Shown here piece after piece: positions 7,868-16,937 of a stretch of 64,000 nt of DNA; within the stretch, counting starts at the first letter, position 1, and each line of letters starts with the position of its first letter. Both the position numbers and the translations under genes were made by a program. Source of the stretch: Streptomyces sp. WMMC940 (lineage in GTDB: Bacteria; Actinomycetota; Actinomycetes; Streptomycetales; Streptomycetaceae); contig NZ_JAPZBC010000001.1 in assembly GCF_027460265.1 (NCBI RefSeq), positions 4,816,001 through 4,880,000 of the forward strand, in the 5' to 3' direction. The notes under the pieces were generated by a model. It did not search any database. It had not been told where the DNA came from and worked only from the letters and a program-made list of their open reading frames with translations.

Positions 7868-9304
7868 TCAGCCGGCGGCGGGCGGTGCCGGCAGCGCCGC
7901 CGCGCCCGACGCATAGAGGGCGTGCGCCGCGCGCAGGACCAGGGCGTCCGCGTGGCGGGGGCCGACCAACTGGACGCCTACCGGCAGCCCGTCCTCGTCC
8001 ACCCCGCACGGCACCGTCGCCGCCGGCTGCTGGGTGAGGTTGAACGGGTACGTGAACGGGGTCCACCCCGTCCAGCGCCGGTGCCCGGAGCCCCTCGGCA
8101 CTTCCACGCCCGCCTCGAAGGCGGTGATCGGCAGCGTCGGTGTGATCAGCAGGTCGTACGCGGTGTGGAACCGCCCGAGCCGGCGTCCGAGCTCCATCCG
8201 GGCGTCCACGGCGGCGAGGTAGTCGAGGGCCGAGGCCCGCTCGCCCTCCGCGCAGATCTCCCGCAGCCCCGGGTCCAGCAGTTCCCGCTGCTCCCGGCCG
8301 AAGCGCTGCACCACGCGTGCCGCACCGGTGAACCACAGGGTGTGGAAGGCCTCCACCGGGTCGGTGATGTCCGGGTCCGCCTCCTCGACCCAGGCGCCCA
8401 GCCCGGCCAGCCGCTCCACCGCCCCGCGCACCGCCGAGGCGACGGCCGGGCGGACCGCCACCTGACCGCCGAAGGACGGCGAGTACGCGACCCGCAGCCC
8501 CTTCACTCCTTCGGCGAGGCCCTCGCCCGTACTCGGTGCGGGCGCCAGTTGGGACCAGTCCCGCCAGTCGGGGCCGCTCAGCGCGTCCAGCAGCAGTGCC
8601 GCGTCCGCCGCGTCCCTGGTCATCGGCCCGGCATGGGCCAGCGTGCCGAACGGACTCGACGGATAGAGCGGGATCCGGCCGTACGTCGGCTTCAGCCCGA
8701 AGATCCCGCAGAACGACGCCGGGATGCGGACCGATCCGCCGCCGTCCGTGCCGATCGACAGCGGGGCCGCGCCCAGCGCCACGGCCGCCGCGCTCCCGCC
8801 GCTGGATCCGCCGGCCGTGCGGGAGACGTCGTACGGATTGCGGGTGACCCCGGTCAGCGGGGAGTCCGTGACGCCCTTCCAGCCGAACTCCGGCGTCGTC
8901 GTCTTGCCGAGGAGCACCGCTCCCTGCTCGCGCAGCCGTGCCACGGCAGGGGCGTCCTCGTCCCAGGCCGGGCCGTCCGGGCGCACCGTCCTGGAGCCCC
9001 GGAGCGTCGGCCCGCCCGCCTGCAGCAGGATGTCCTTGACCGTGACCGGTACGCCGTCGAGGGGGCCCAGCGGCTCCTTCCTCCGGCGGCGCTCGGTGGC
9101 CGCCTCCGCCTGCGCCAGCGCGCGATCGCCGTCGATCCGGACGAACGCGTTCGTGCGGCGCTGCGCCGCCTCGGCCCGGTCGAGGACCGCCCGGACCGCC
9201 TCCAGCGGGGAGAAGTCGCCGCGCTCGTAGCCGGCGATGAGGTGACGTGCGGTCAGGGCACTCAGGTCGTTCGGCTCAGGAGTCATGGGAGGGGACGTAC
9301 CCAC
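7868..9304 (-). CDS. Amidase (amidase-signature family)
   Basis: Hydrolyses an amide bond by the Ser-cisSer-Lys mechanism, releasing ammonia or an amine. The 478-aa protein shows the catalytic Lys90 (VTVKD), the cis-Ser in GGSSGGS (residues 166-171) and the nucleophile Ser191 in [12 protein letters not shown]. The start at 9304 overlaps the upstream dehydrogenase gene by 29 bp; a second ATG at 9286 would leave an 11-bp overlap and is equally credible. It is co-directional and translationally coupled with the dehydrogenase, so it probably serves the same catabolic route. The substrate is unknown. Confidence 0.88.
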   Translation of the reverse strand: MGTSPPMTPEPNDLSALTARHLIAGYERGDFSPLEAVRAVLDRAEAAQRRTNAFVRIDGDRALAQAEAATERRRRKEPLGPLDGVPVTVKDILLQAGGPTLRGSRTVRPDGPAWDEDAPAVARLREQGAVLLGKTTTPEFGWKGVTDSPLTGVTRNPYDVSRTAGGSSGGSAAAVALGAAPLSIGTDGGGSVRIPASFCGIFGLKPTYGRIPLYPSSPFGTLAHAGPMTRDAADAALLLDALSGPDWRDWSQLAPAPSTGEGLAEGVKGLRVAYSPSFGGQVAVRPAVASAVRGAVERLAGLGAWVEEADPDITDPVEAFHTLWFTGAARVVQRFGREQRELLDPGLREICAEGERASALDYLAAVDARMELGRRLGRFHTAYDLLITPTLPITAFEAGVEVPRGSGHRRWTGWTPFTYPFNLTQQPAATVPCGVDEDGLPVGVQLVGPRHADALVLRAAHALYASGAAALPAPPAAG

Positions 9305-10229
9305 GTTTCTTGTCGACCACGTTCGGCAGCGGCTTTCCGGCCGACCAGAGGTCGAACAGTTCGACGAACTGCTCGCCCAGCCGATCGCGCCAGCCGACGG
9401 TGTCCCCGCTCATGTGCGGCGAGACGATCAACCCCGGCACGTCCCACAGCCGGCTGTCAGGTGTCAGCGGCTCCTCCTCGAAGACGTCCAGGGCGGCGCC
9501 CGCGATCCTCCGCCCGGTCAGCGCCGGGACCAGGTCGTCCTCCACCACCAGCGCGCCCCGTCCGACGTTGACGAAGCGGGCCGAGGGGCGCATCAGCGAG
9601 AACCGCCGGGCGTCGAACATGCCCCGGGTGGCCTCCGTCAGCGGGGCCGCGCACACGATCCAGTCGGCGCGTGCGAGAAGCCCGTCCAGCTCCTCGGAGC
9701 CGTGCACCCCGGGGCGGGCCGTGCGTCCGGTGACGGCGACGTCGAGGCCCAGCGCCCGCAGCGTGCGTGCGATCGCCAGTCCGATCGGGCCGGCACCGAC
9801 CACGACCGCCCGGCCGCCCGCCACCGGCAGTGACTCGCGGTGCCGCCACCGCCGCTGCCGCTGGAGCTCCAGGGTCCCCGGCAGGTCCTTGGCCATCGTG
9901 AGCACCAGGGCGGCCACGTACTCGGCGATGGGCTGCTCGAAGATCCCGCGGGCGTTGGTCAGGACCGTGTCGGAGGCCGAGAACTCGGGGCAGAGCAGCC
10001 GGTCGACACCGGCGCTCGGGGTGTGCACCCAGCGGGGCCGCGGGCCGCCCCCGGGCCAGGCCAGCCGCACCGCGTCGGAGGTGAAGTCCCACACCAGGAG
10101 GGCGTCGGCCCCGGGCAGTTCGGCGGCGAGGGAGCCGGCGTCCGCGTACCGGACGTCGGCGCGTCCGGCGAGACTGCCGAGCCGCGGCGGAGGGTCTGCT
10201 TCCAGTACGAGGAGAACCGGTACGGACAT
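9276..10229 (-). CDS. D-2-hydroxyacid dehydrogenase, NAD(P)-dependent
   Basis: 317-aa member of the D-isomer-specific 2-hydroxyacid dehydrogenase family. The Rossmann motif is VVVGAGPIGLAIA. The catalytic Arg lies in RFVNVGRGALV, Glu in ALDVFEEEPL and His in VSPHMSGD. It would interconvert a 2-keto acid and a D-2-hydroxy acid. The ATG at 10229 is chosen; longer frames upstream run into the divergent isomerase gene. It is transcribed divergently from the maleate-isomerase-like pair across about 100 bp that contains GAAACCGTTTC, a possible operator half. Confidence 0.86.
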   Translation of the reverse strand: MSVPVLLVLEADPPPRLGSLAGRADVRYADAGSLAAELPGADALLVWDFTSDAVRLAWPGGGPRPRWVHTPSAGVDRLLCPEFSASDTVLTNARGIFEQPIAEYVAALVLTMAKDLPGTLELQRQRRWRHRESLPVAGGRAVVVGAGPIGLAIARTLRALGLDVAVTGRTARPGVHGSEELDGLLARADWIVCAAPLTEATRGMFDARRFSLMRPSARFVNVGRGALVVEDDLVPALTGRRIAGAALDVFEEEPLTPDSRLWDVPGLIVSPHMSGDTVGWRDRLGEQFVELFDLWSAGKPLPNVVDKKRGYVPSHDS

Positions 10230-10328
10230 CGCGCGGAAACCGTTTCTGAACGTCTGACATGTACGGATTGACCCACGCTCGCACTCGAACCTACCGTCGT
10301 CAACAAGACGTGAATGAGGGGGCCTGCG
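10230..10328. promoter_or_regulatory. Divergent promoter region of the catabolic island
   Basis: A 99-bp spacer between the minus-strand dehydrogenase and plus-strand isomerase genes. It contains the 11-bp palindrome GAAACCGTTTC at 10236-10246. AACCGTTT also occurs upstream of the IclR gene near 4143. A shared regulator site is possible but the match is short. Confidence 0.35.
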
Positions 10329-11171
10329 ATGGATGTGTCCCTCGAAGTTTCGTTTCTGGGCGGTCCCGACCCGCAGCGCGGGATCGGTGTGGTCGCCCCG
10401 TTCGACTTCGCACTCGACCGGGAGCTGTGGCGCTGGGTGCCCGACGGCGTCTCGCTGCGTCTGACCAGGACCCCGTTCGTGCCGGTCGAGGTCTCGCTCG
10501 ACCTCGCGCGCATCGTCAGTGAGCACGAGACCCTGCGCGAGGCGGTCCGGGCACTGGCCGCCTCCGAGCCCGAGGTCGTCGCCTACGCCTGCACCAGCGG
10601 CAGTTTCGTCGGCGGTGTGGCGGGCGAGCGGGCGATGTGCGAGGCGATGACCACGGCGGGGGAGGTCGCCTCGGTGACCACCTCGGGCGCGCTGCTGGAA
10701 GCCCTGGAGGAGCTGGGCGCCCGCCGGATCGCCGTCGTCACGCCGTACACGGAGTCGGTGACCCGTTCGCTGGAGGACTACCTGGCCGAGGGCGGGGTAT
10801 CGGTCACGGGCCGCGCCTTCCTCGGACTGACCCGGCACATCTGGAGGGTGCCGTACCGGTCGGTGGTGGACATGGCACGCCAGGCGGTGGTGGGTGCGGC
10901 GGACGCCCTCTTCATCAGCTGCACGAACCTGCCGACGTACGACGCGATACCCCAGCTGGAGGCGGAGCTGCGCATGCCGGTGCTCTCGGCGAACCAGGTC
11001 ACGATGTGGGCGGCGCTGCGCAGGATCGGCGTGTACGCCGTCGGTCCCTACCAGGCCCTGCTGATGCGGACCGCCGGTCCGCACGAGGAGCCGCCGCCCC
11101 CGCCGGCCCCGCCCGTGCCGCCGGTCGTGCCACCCGTCGCCCAGCCGGAGGAACAGGAAGGATGGACATGA
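10329..11171 (+). CDS. Maleate isomerase / Asp-Glu racemase family protein A
   Basis: 280-aa enzyme of the maleate cis-trans isomerase branch of the Asp/Glu racemase superfamily. Both cysteines of the two-Cys active site are present: Cys88 in YACTSGSF and Cys198 in ISCTNLPTYD. This is the arrangement needed for maleate isomerase or racemase chemistry. The C-terminus adds a proline-rich tail (five prolines, then APPVPPVVPP) not typical of the family. The ATG at 10329 follows GAGGGGG at good spacing; an upstream ATG at 10314 is less likely. Its end overlaps the next gene, so the two products are probably made together and may form a complex. Confidence 0.85.
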   Translation: MDVSLEVSFLGGPDPQRGIGVVAPFDFALDRELWRWVPDGVSLRLTRTPFVPVEVSLDLARIVSEHETLREAVRALAASEPEVVAYACTSGSFVGGVAGERAMCEAMTTAGEVASVTTSGALLEALEELGARRIAVVTPYTESVTRSLEDYLAEGGVSVTGRAFLGLTRHIWRVPYRSVVDMARQAVVGAADALFISCTNLPTYDAIPQLEAELRMPVLSANQVTMWAALRRIGVYAVGPYQALLMRTAGPHEEPPPPPAPPVPPVVPPVAQPEEQEGWT

Positions 11172-11905
11172 CGACCGTCGGACTCCTCTACCCCGGGCAC
11201 TCCGCCGAGGACGACTACCCCAGGATCGCGGTCCTGCTCGGAAGCGACATCAGGCTGCCCGTCTTCCACACCGACATCGGCGAGGACGCGCACCGGGAGG
11301 ACGCGCTGATCGAGATGGGGGCCGCGGACCGGCTGGCGGCAGGGGTGGAGGAACTGCGGCTGGCCGGCGCGGAGTCCCTGGTGTGGGCCTGTACGAGCGG
11401 CAGCTTCGTCCGGGGCCGGGACGGCGCCCAGCAGCAGATCCGCGAGCTGGCGCAGGCCGCCGGGCTGCCGGCGTCGAGCACGTCGTTCGCCTTCGTCCAC
11501 GCCGCTCAGGCGCTGGGCGTCGGCCGGGTGGCGGTCGCGGCCACCTACCCGGACGACGTGACCGGGCTCTTCGAGAAGTTCCTGGAGTCGTCGGGCATCG
11601 GGGTGGTCGCGGCCCGGGCGAGCGGGATCGTCACGGCCGCCGAGGTCGGCACCTGGGAGCGCGAGCAGGTGCTGGAGCTGGCCCGGTCCGGGGACGACCC
11701 GAGGGCGGAGGCGGTGCTCATGCCGGACACCGCGCTGCACACCGCCGCCCACCTCAAGGAGCTGGAGGAGACCCTCGGCAAGCCGGTCCTCACGGCGAAT
11801 CAGGTGACCGTGTGGGAGGGCCTGCGGCTGGCCGGGCGGAGGGCGTGGGCGGACGGCCTGGGGGCCCTGTTCGCCCGCCCGGACCACTGGCCGGAGGAGG
11901 AGTAG
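11162..11905 (+). CDS. Maleate isomerase / Asp-Glu racemase family protein B, one Cys missing
   Basis: 247-aa paralogue of the preceding protein. The first active-site cysteine is kept (Cys77 in WACTSGSF), but the second position reads LMPDTALHT, with Asp189 where the partner has Cys. Such a protein could be a one-base decarboxylase or lyase, a regulatory partner, or an inactive half of a heteromer. The ATG is at 11162, with an alternative at 11168; either overlaps the upstream stop. It ends the island on the plus strand. Family membership is clear; the reaction is not. Confidence 0.82.
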   Translation: MDMTTVGLLYPGHSAEDDYPRIAVLLGSDIRLPVFHTDIGEDAHREDALIEMGAADRLAAGVEELRLAGAESLVWACTSGSFVRGRDGAQQQIRELAQAAGLPASSTSFAFVHAAQALGVGRVAVAATYPDDVTGLFEKFLESSGIGVVAARASGIVTAAEVGTWEREQVLELARSGDDPRAEAVLMPDTALHTAAHLKELEETLGKPVLTANQVTVWEGLRLAGRRAWADGLGALFARPDHWPEEE

Positions 11906-11996
11906 CTCCGCCCCGTCGGGGCGAGGGGGCCGGAATAAACGGAGATGCCCTCCTGTTAGTGGCTCGGACATGCACGACAACGCAGGAGGCACCTCA

Positions 11997-13118
11997 GTGG
12001 ACACACCGGCCCCAGCGCGCGCGGCCGACGAGATCCGGGCAACGGCGCAGGGCGGCGCGCCCGTGCCGCTCTCGGTACTGGACCTGGTCACCGTGGGCAG
12101 CGGCAGTACCGCCGGCCAGGCGCTGCGCACCAGCGTGGACCTCGCCCGGCTCGCCGAACGGCGCGGCTACCACCGGCACTGGGTCGCCGAGCACCACTCG
12201 ATGCCCGGCGTCGCCTCGTCCTCCCCGGCTGTGATCCTCGCCCACCTCGCCGCCCACACCGAGCGCATCCGCCTCGGCTCAGGCGGCGTCATGCTGCCCA
12301 ACCACGCTCCTCTGGTGATCGCCGAACAGTTCGGCACACTCGAGGCGCTGGCGCCGGGCCGGGTCGACCTGGGCCTCGGCCGCGCGCCGGGGACCGACGG
12401 CGCCACCGCCGCCGCGCTGCGCCGCGCCGACGGGCTGGGGTCGGAGGCCGGGGGAGAGGGCGCCGACGACTTCCCGCAGCAGCTCGCCGAGCTGACGCGC
12501 TTCCTGGACGACGACTTCCCGGACGGCCACCCGTACGCCCGGATCCACGCCGTCCCCGGCCCGGTCCAGGCCACCGCCCCCGGCGGGGTCCAGTCCGCCG
12601 CCCGGCCCCCCGTCTGGCTGCTGGGCTCCTCCGGTTTCAGCGCCCGGCTCGCCGGAGTGCTCGGGCTGCCGTTCGCCTTCGCCCACCACTTCTCGGCGCG
12701 GAACACCGTCCCGGCGCTCGACCTCTACCGGGACTCCTTCCGCCCGTCGAAGGTCCTGGACGCCCCCTACGCACTGATCGGCGTGGCGGCGCTCGCCTCG
12801 GACGACGCCCGCGAGGCACGGCGCCAGGTGATGACCGGAGTGCTCTCGATGCTGCGGCTGCGCACGGGCCGGCCGGGGCTGATCCCGGCGCCCGAGGAGG
12901 CCGAGGCGTACGACTTCGGCCCGATGGAGCGGGAGTTCGTGGAAGGCCGACTGGCCGACGTCGTCCACGGCACGCCCGACGAGGTGCGCGCCGGCCTGGA
13001 CGCGCTCCAGAAGCGCACGGGCGCGGACGAGCTGATGATCACGACCAACGCCCACGGCGGGGAGGCCAGGCTGCGCTCCTACGAGCTGATCGCGGACGCG
13101 TACGGCCTGCCCGGGTAG
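11997..13118 (+). CDS. LLM-class flavin-dependent oxidoreductase
   Basis: Luciferase-like monooxygenase family protein (373 aa from this start), a TIM-barrel enzyme using reduced FMN or F420. It shows [17 protein letters not shown], the [20 protein letters not shown] strand, [16 protein letters not shown] and [12 protein letters not shown], typical of the single-component group whose partner is unknown. The GTG at 11997 is chosen because AGGAGG lies at 11984-11989, 7 nt before it; an ATG at 11970 is in frame but has no such site. It stands alone, after the catabolic island, and the substrate is unknown. Confidence 0.85.
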   Translation: MDTPAPARAADEIRATAQGGAPVPLSVLDLVTVGSGSTAGQALRTSVDLARLAERRGYHRHWVAEHHSMPGVASSSPAVILAHLAAHTERIRLGSGGVMLPNHAPLVIAEQFGTLEALAPGRVDLGLGRAPGTDGATAAALRRADGLGSEAGGEGADDFPQQLAELTRFLDDDFPDGHPYARIHAVPGPVQATAPGGVQSAARPPVWLLGSSGFSARLAGVLGLPFAFAHHFSARNTVPALDLYRDSFRPSKVLDAPYALIGVAALASDDAREARRQVMTGVLSMLRLRTGRPGLIPAPEEAEAYDFGPMEREFVEGRLADVVHGTPDEVRAGLDALQKRTGADELMITTNAHGGEARLRSYELIADAYGLPG

Positions 13119-13320
13119 ACCCGGGCGTCGGGTGCGGTCCCTGCCCGGACGGCCTGCCGCGGGTTCCCGACGGCGGCATCGAACGCCTGTCGACACGGTC
13201 CTCGGCGGCTGAGTGGAGGGGCCGGATCGGTCTGGTCCTCGATCCGGTCAGGCCGTTGGCGCGGTGCTCGCGGCGGCTCCTCCACGGGCGTCCGCGTCGA
13301 CGGGGGAGCCCTGCCGGGGA

Positions 13321-15180
13321 TCAGACCGCGAGCGGACTGATCCCGATCATCCCGGCGATCCGGTCCGGCGCCACCGCGCGCGAGTACAGCCAGCCCTGGC
13401 CGGTGTCGCAGCCGATGCGGCGTAGCCGTTCCGCCTGGCCCGCCGTCTCGACGCACTCGGCGGTGACGGTGAGACCGAGCCGGTGGGCGAGCTCGACCAT
13501 CGCCTCGACGATCGTCTCGTCCGCCGGGTTCGGATGCGTGCCGTCGTCATAGCGGAAGCCGCGCACGAACGAGCCGTCGAGCTTCAGTACCGACACCGGA
13601 AGACGGCTCAGATAGGCCAGGTTCGAGTAGCCCGTCCCGAAGTCGTCGATCGCGATCCGCACGCCCATGTCGCTCAGCGCCTGGAGTACCTGCAGCGGCC
13701 GCCCGGCCGAGCCCATGACCGCGGACTCGGTGAGCTCCAGCTGCAGCAGATGGGGTGCGAGGCCCGTCTCGTCGAGGATCCCGCCCACATCGGCGACCAG
13801 GTCGGAGTCCCACAGCTGGCGCACGGCGACGTTGACGCTGACGAAGAGCGGCGGTTCCGCCGGGTGCTCGAGTTCCCACCGGCGGGCCTGCCGGCACGCG
13901 GTGCGCAGGATCCAGCGGCCCAGCTGGACGATCGACCCGTCCTCCTCGGCAATTCCGATGAACCGATTCGGCGCGAGCGTGCCGAACTGCGGGTGCCTCC
14001 AGCGCACCAGGGCCTCCACACCCCGGACCGCTCCGTCCGCCATGCACACCAGCGGTTGGTACTCCAGCGTGAACTCCCCGCGCTCCACCGCCGGTCTGAG
14101 CGACGAGGACAGGGCCTGACGGGTCATCCGGTGCGCGTTGCGCTCGGGATCGAAGAACGTCCAGCGGGCCTTGCCGTCCGCCTTCGCCCAGTACAGCGTC
14201 GTGTCAGCGTCCTGCATCAGCCCGGTGGCGGTGGTGCCGTCGGCCGCGCGCTCCACCACCCCGATGGACGCGGACACCGACAGCCGTTGCCCCGACAGGT
14301 CGAACGGCTGCTGGAGCGCGGCCAGGACGGACCGGGCCAGATCGGCGAGCTGCTCCGTGCCGGTGGAGTCCTCGACCAGGATCGCGAACTCGTCGCCGCC
14401 GAGCCGGGCCACGAGAGGGGAGCCGCCGCGCGACTCGGCGTCCCGGTCCGCGCACTCGGTCAGCCGGGACGCCACCGCCGTGAGCAGCCGGTCGCCCACC
14501 CGGTGGCCGAGGGTGTCGTTGACCGCCTTGAAGCCGTCGAGGTCGAGGTAGCACAGCCCGATCCGACCCGTGCCGCCGTGCTCGTACGACGAGGTGTCGA
14601 GGGCGCTGCTGAGCCGCTCGAAGAACAGGGTGCGGTTGGGCAGCCGGGTCACCGGGTCGTGCATCTGGAGATGGCGCAGCCGTGCCTGGAGTTCACGGCG
14701 GTCGCTGATGTCCGCGACCGAGAGCAGCACACGCCGCCCGCCACCGGGGACGGGCGTGACGGTGACCTCGGCCCAGACGGGGTGGCCGTCCGCGTGTTTG
14801 AGGCGGCGGGTGCAGCGGAAGCACGAGCTCCGCCCGTTCAGCACCTCGCCGTAGGCGAGCAGGGAGCGGCCGTCGGAGGCGAGGTCGACGAGATCGGCGG
14901 CGGGCCGGGAGCGGAGGGCGTCCGGTTCGGCGCCGAGGAGGGCGGCGAGCGCGTCGTTCGCGGATACGACGAGGCCCTCGTGGTCGACGAGGGCCATGGC
15001 GAGCCGGGAGGCGTTGAACGCGGCACGGTAGTCGGCGTGTTGCGTATCGGCCCCCACACCGCGGACCGGCCCGGCGGGGCCGGGAGGGGGCATCGGGATC
15101 TCACCCTCCGTGACGGGTGGATGGTCGCTCCCGGGTGCCGCGACGGTCGCGCTTCCCCGTCCTTCCGTGTGTCCGCTCAC
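13321..15180 (-). CDS. PAS-GGDEF-EAL cyclic-di-GMP turnover protein
   Basis: 619-aa cytoplasmic signalling protein with no clear membrane segment. A PAS/PAC sensor (about residues 45-160) precedes a GGDEF diguanylate cyclase domain with an intact LGGDEF motif (about 165-335) and an EAL phosphodiesterase domain starting with GVEALVRWRH (about 345-605). DDFGTGYSNL and the QGWLYSRA end are intact. It may both make and break c-di-GMP, the effector that holds Streptomyces in vegetative growth through BldD. The arrangement is like RmdA of S. coelicolor, but I cannot assign orthology without a search. Confidence 0.9.
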   Translation of the reverse strand: MSGHTEGRGSATVAAPGSDHPPVTEGEIPMPPPGPAGPVRGVGADTQHADYRAAFNASRLAMALVDHEGLVVSANDALAALLGAEPDALRSRPAADLVDLASDGRSLLAYGEVLNGRSSCFRCTRRLKHADGHPVWAEVTVTPVPGGGRRVLLSVADISDRRELQARLRHLQMHDPVTRLPNRTLFFERLSSALDTSSYEHGGTGRIGLCYLDLDGFKAVNDTLGHRVGDRLLTAVASRLTECADRDAESRGGSPLVARLGGDEFAILVEDSTGTEQLADLARSVLAALQQPFDLSGQRLSVSASIGVVERAADGTTATGLMQDADTTLYWAKADGKARWTFFDPERNAHRMTRQALSSSLRPAVERGEFTLEYQPLVCMADGAVRGVEALVRWRHPQFGTLAPNRFIGIAEEDGSIVQLGRWILRTACRQARRWELEHPAEPPLFVSVNVAVRQLWDSDLVADVGGILDETGLAPHLLQLELTESAVMGSAGRPLQVLQALSDMGVRIAIDDFGTGYSNLAYLSRLPVSVLKLDGSFVRGFRYDDGTHPNPADETIVEAMVELAHRLGLTVTAECVETAGQAERLRRIGCDTGQGWLYSRAVAPDRIAGMIGISPLAV

Positions 15181-15495
15181 CGCTCGCTCCCGCAGTGCAG
15201 TCGTGTCGTTCAGGCCAGGCCAAGGCCGGAATCTCAGGAAAGTGTGCCGATCATAGAGGCTGGCCGGGTGGGCGTTCCAGCTTTCGGACGGTGATCAGGA
15301 GCACCGGAAGGTCCGGACCGATCGTTTCTGCGCGGGTGAGGACCGGGCCAGGGCTCTCGTGATCGGTTGTGACTTTCTGTGTATCGCCGGGGTGTCGTGG
15401 TCTGCTCACCCGACCGGTGCAGCGGAACAGTGCGAATCATCATAAAAGCCCACAAGCTGGGTTGGATGTCCCGCATTCCGCAGCCGGAGGTCCAC

Positions 15496-16752
15496 GTGGA
15501 GGGTCAGCAGACGCTCGAGGATCCACCCGAGGGAGTGCAGCGGCCGACCCTGCGAGCCGGCGCCGCTGTGTTCACCTCCCTGGTGGCCCTCGTCGCGACC
15601 ACCCTCGCGGCCGGTCCCGCCTCGGCCGCGACCTCTCCGCACCCCTGCGCCCTGCCACGGACCGCGGCACACCACTCGCTGGGACTGGACAGCTGGAACT
15701 CCGACTACCCGCGGCCCGACCGTGCCGTCGACGCCGTCATGGTCTTCCTGTCCTTCCCGGACTCCACCCCCCTCACGACGCCGGACGACCTGGTCGCCGA
15801 CCACTTCCCCGCGACCGGCGACTTCTTCCGCAACGCCTCGTACGGGAAGTTCCTGTTGCGGCCCCACCCCGTGCGCCAATGGATCCGGATGCCGAAGGCG
15901 TCGACCGAGTACCGCATGAAGCGGGACTGGGACGCCGGGCGGCGTGCCGCGTACCTGCGGGACGCGGTCTCCGTCGCGGATCCGCTCGTGGACTTCTCCC
16001 GCTACGACGTCATCTACCTGGTCGCCGACCCGGACGCCCCCGGAGTGGACTCCGACGCGACGAAGGTGGTCAATTTCGAGCAGGCCACAAAGGCCGACGG
16101 AACCGAGTTGAAGCGGGCCGTCACCGTGTTCGAGCGGCATCCGCCCGACCGCCATGTCCTGGCGCACGAGACCGGGCACGTCTTCGACCTCCCGGACCTC
16201 TACCACCGGCCCACGGACGGCAAGGGCGACTGGGACACCCATGTGGGGGACTGGGACGTGATGGGCAGCCAGTTCGGCCTCGCCCCGGAGTTCCTCGGCT
16301 GGCACAAGTGGAAGCTGGGATGGCTGGACCGGAACCAGGTCCGGTGCGTCACCGGACCCGCCGACCGGGTCCTCACCCTGGAGCCCCTCGCGGCCGCTCC
16401 CACGCCCGGACGTCCCGCGGGAACCCGGCTCGCGGTCGTCAGGACCGGGCAGAACAGTGCGCTCGCCATCGAGGCGCGCGGAGCGACGGGCAACGACCGG
16501 GACACCTGCAAGGAGGGCGTACTGCTCTACCGGGTGCGGAACGAGGAGGCCTCCGGTGCGGGACCCGTCGAGGTGATCGACACCCATCCGAAGAGCGGGG
16601 CGTGCTGGGACCGCTCGGTCTACCCGCAGCTGGCGGACGCCCCGCTCGGCGTGGGGGAGACCTACACCGTCCCGGGTGAGCGGGTCCGTGTCGAGGTGGC
16701 GGACCGTACCCGCACGGGGGCGTGGACGGTCAAGATCACGACGGTGCGGTGA
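15496..16752 (+). CDS. Secreted M6-family metalloprotease
   Basis: Extracellular zinc protease of about 418 aa. A signal peptide (hydrophobic AAVFTSLVALVATTLAAG, cleavage near ASA-ATS) is followed by a catalytic domain with VLAHETGHVFDLPDLYH. The HExxH zinc motif is at about residues 224-228, with the downstream Asp-Leu-Pro-Asp of immune-inhibitor-A-like M6 peptidases. The GTG at 15496 is preferred because GGAGG lies 5 nt upstream; ATG 15466 and 15379 are in-frame alternatives giving an unusually long leader. It is divergent from the c-di-GMP gene. Substrates are unknown. Confidence 0.85.
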   Translation: MEGQQTLEDPPEGVQRPTLRAGAAVFTSLVALVATTLAAGPASAATSPHPCALPRTAAHHSLGLDSWNSDYPRPDRAVDAVMVFLSFPDSTPLTTPDDLVADHFPATGDFFRNASYGKFLLRPHPVRQWIRMPKASTEYRMKRDWDAGRRAAYLRDAVSVADPLVDFSRYDVIYLVADPDAPGVDSDATKVVNFEQATKADGTELKRAVTVFERHPPDRHVLAHETGHVFDLPDLYHRPTDGKGDWDTHVGDWDVMGSQFGLAPEFLGWHKWKLGWLDRNQVRCVTGPADRVLTLEPLAAAPTPGRPAGTRLAVVRTGQNSALAIEARGATGNDRDTCKEGVLLYRVRNEEASGAGPVEVIDTHPKSGACWDRSVYPQLADAPLGVGETYTVPGERVRVEVADRTRTGAWTVKITTVR

Positions 16753-16760
16753 GCGAATGC

Positions 16761-16856
16761 CGTCGGGCCCGACGAGGAAGGCCCCCCGCTTCCGCGAGGG
16801 GCCTTCCTCGTCGGGCCCGACGAGGAAGGCCCCCCGCTTCCGCGAGGGGCCTTGCT
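16761..16856 (-). repeat. Tandem duplication of a 48-bp terminator unit
   Basis: Two adjacent 48-bp copies (16761-16808 and 16809-16856) differ at one base (CCTTCCT versus CCTTGCT). Each contains the palindrome CGTCGGGCCCGACG and the hairpin pair GGAAGGCCCC/GGGGCCTT. It lies between the convergent protease and tRNA-Lys genes, so it is probably a duplicated bidirectional terminator. Confidence 0.85.
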
Positions 16857-16863
16857 CCGTCTG

Positions 16864-16937
16864 TGCGCCGCCAGGGACTCGAACCCCGGACCCGCTGATT
16901 AAGAGTCAGCTGCTCTAACCAACTGAGCTAGCGGCGC
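16864..16937 (-). tRNA. tRNA-Lys (CTT), copy 2
   Basis: Identical in all 74 nt to the tRNA-Lys at 3111-3184, including anticodon loop CTCTTAA. The last codons and TAG stop of the upstream minus-strand gene lie inside its acceptor arm. Confidence 0.97.

Noticed and set aside
7094..9571. 825-aa plus-strand frame covering DUF3830 and amidase genes
   Set aside because: Arg/Pro/Gly-rich shadow; the amidase on the opposite strand has complete catalytic motifs.
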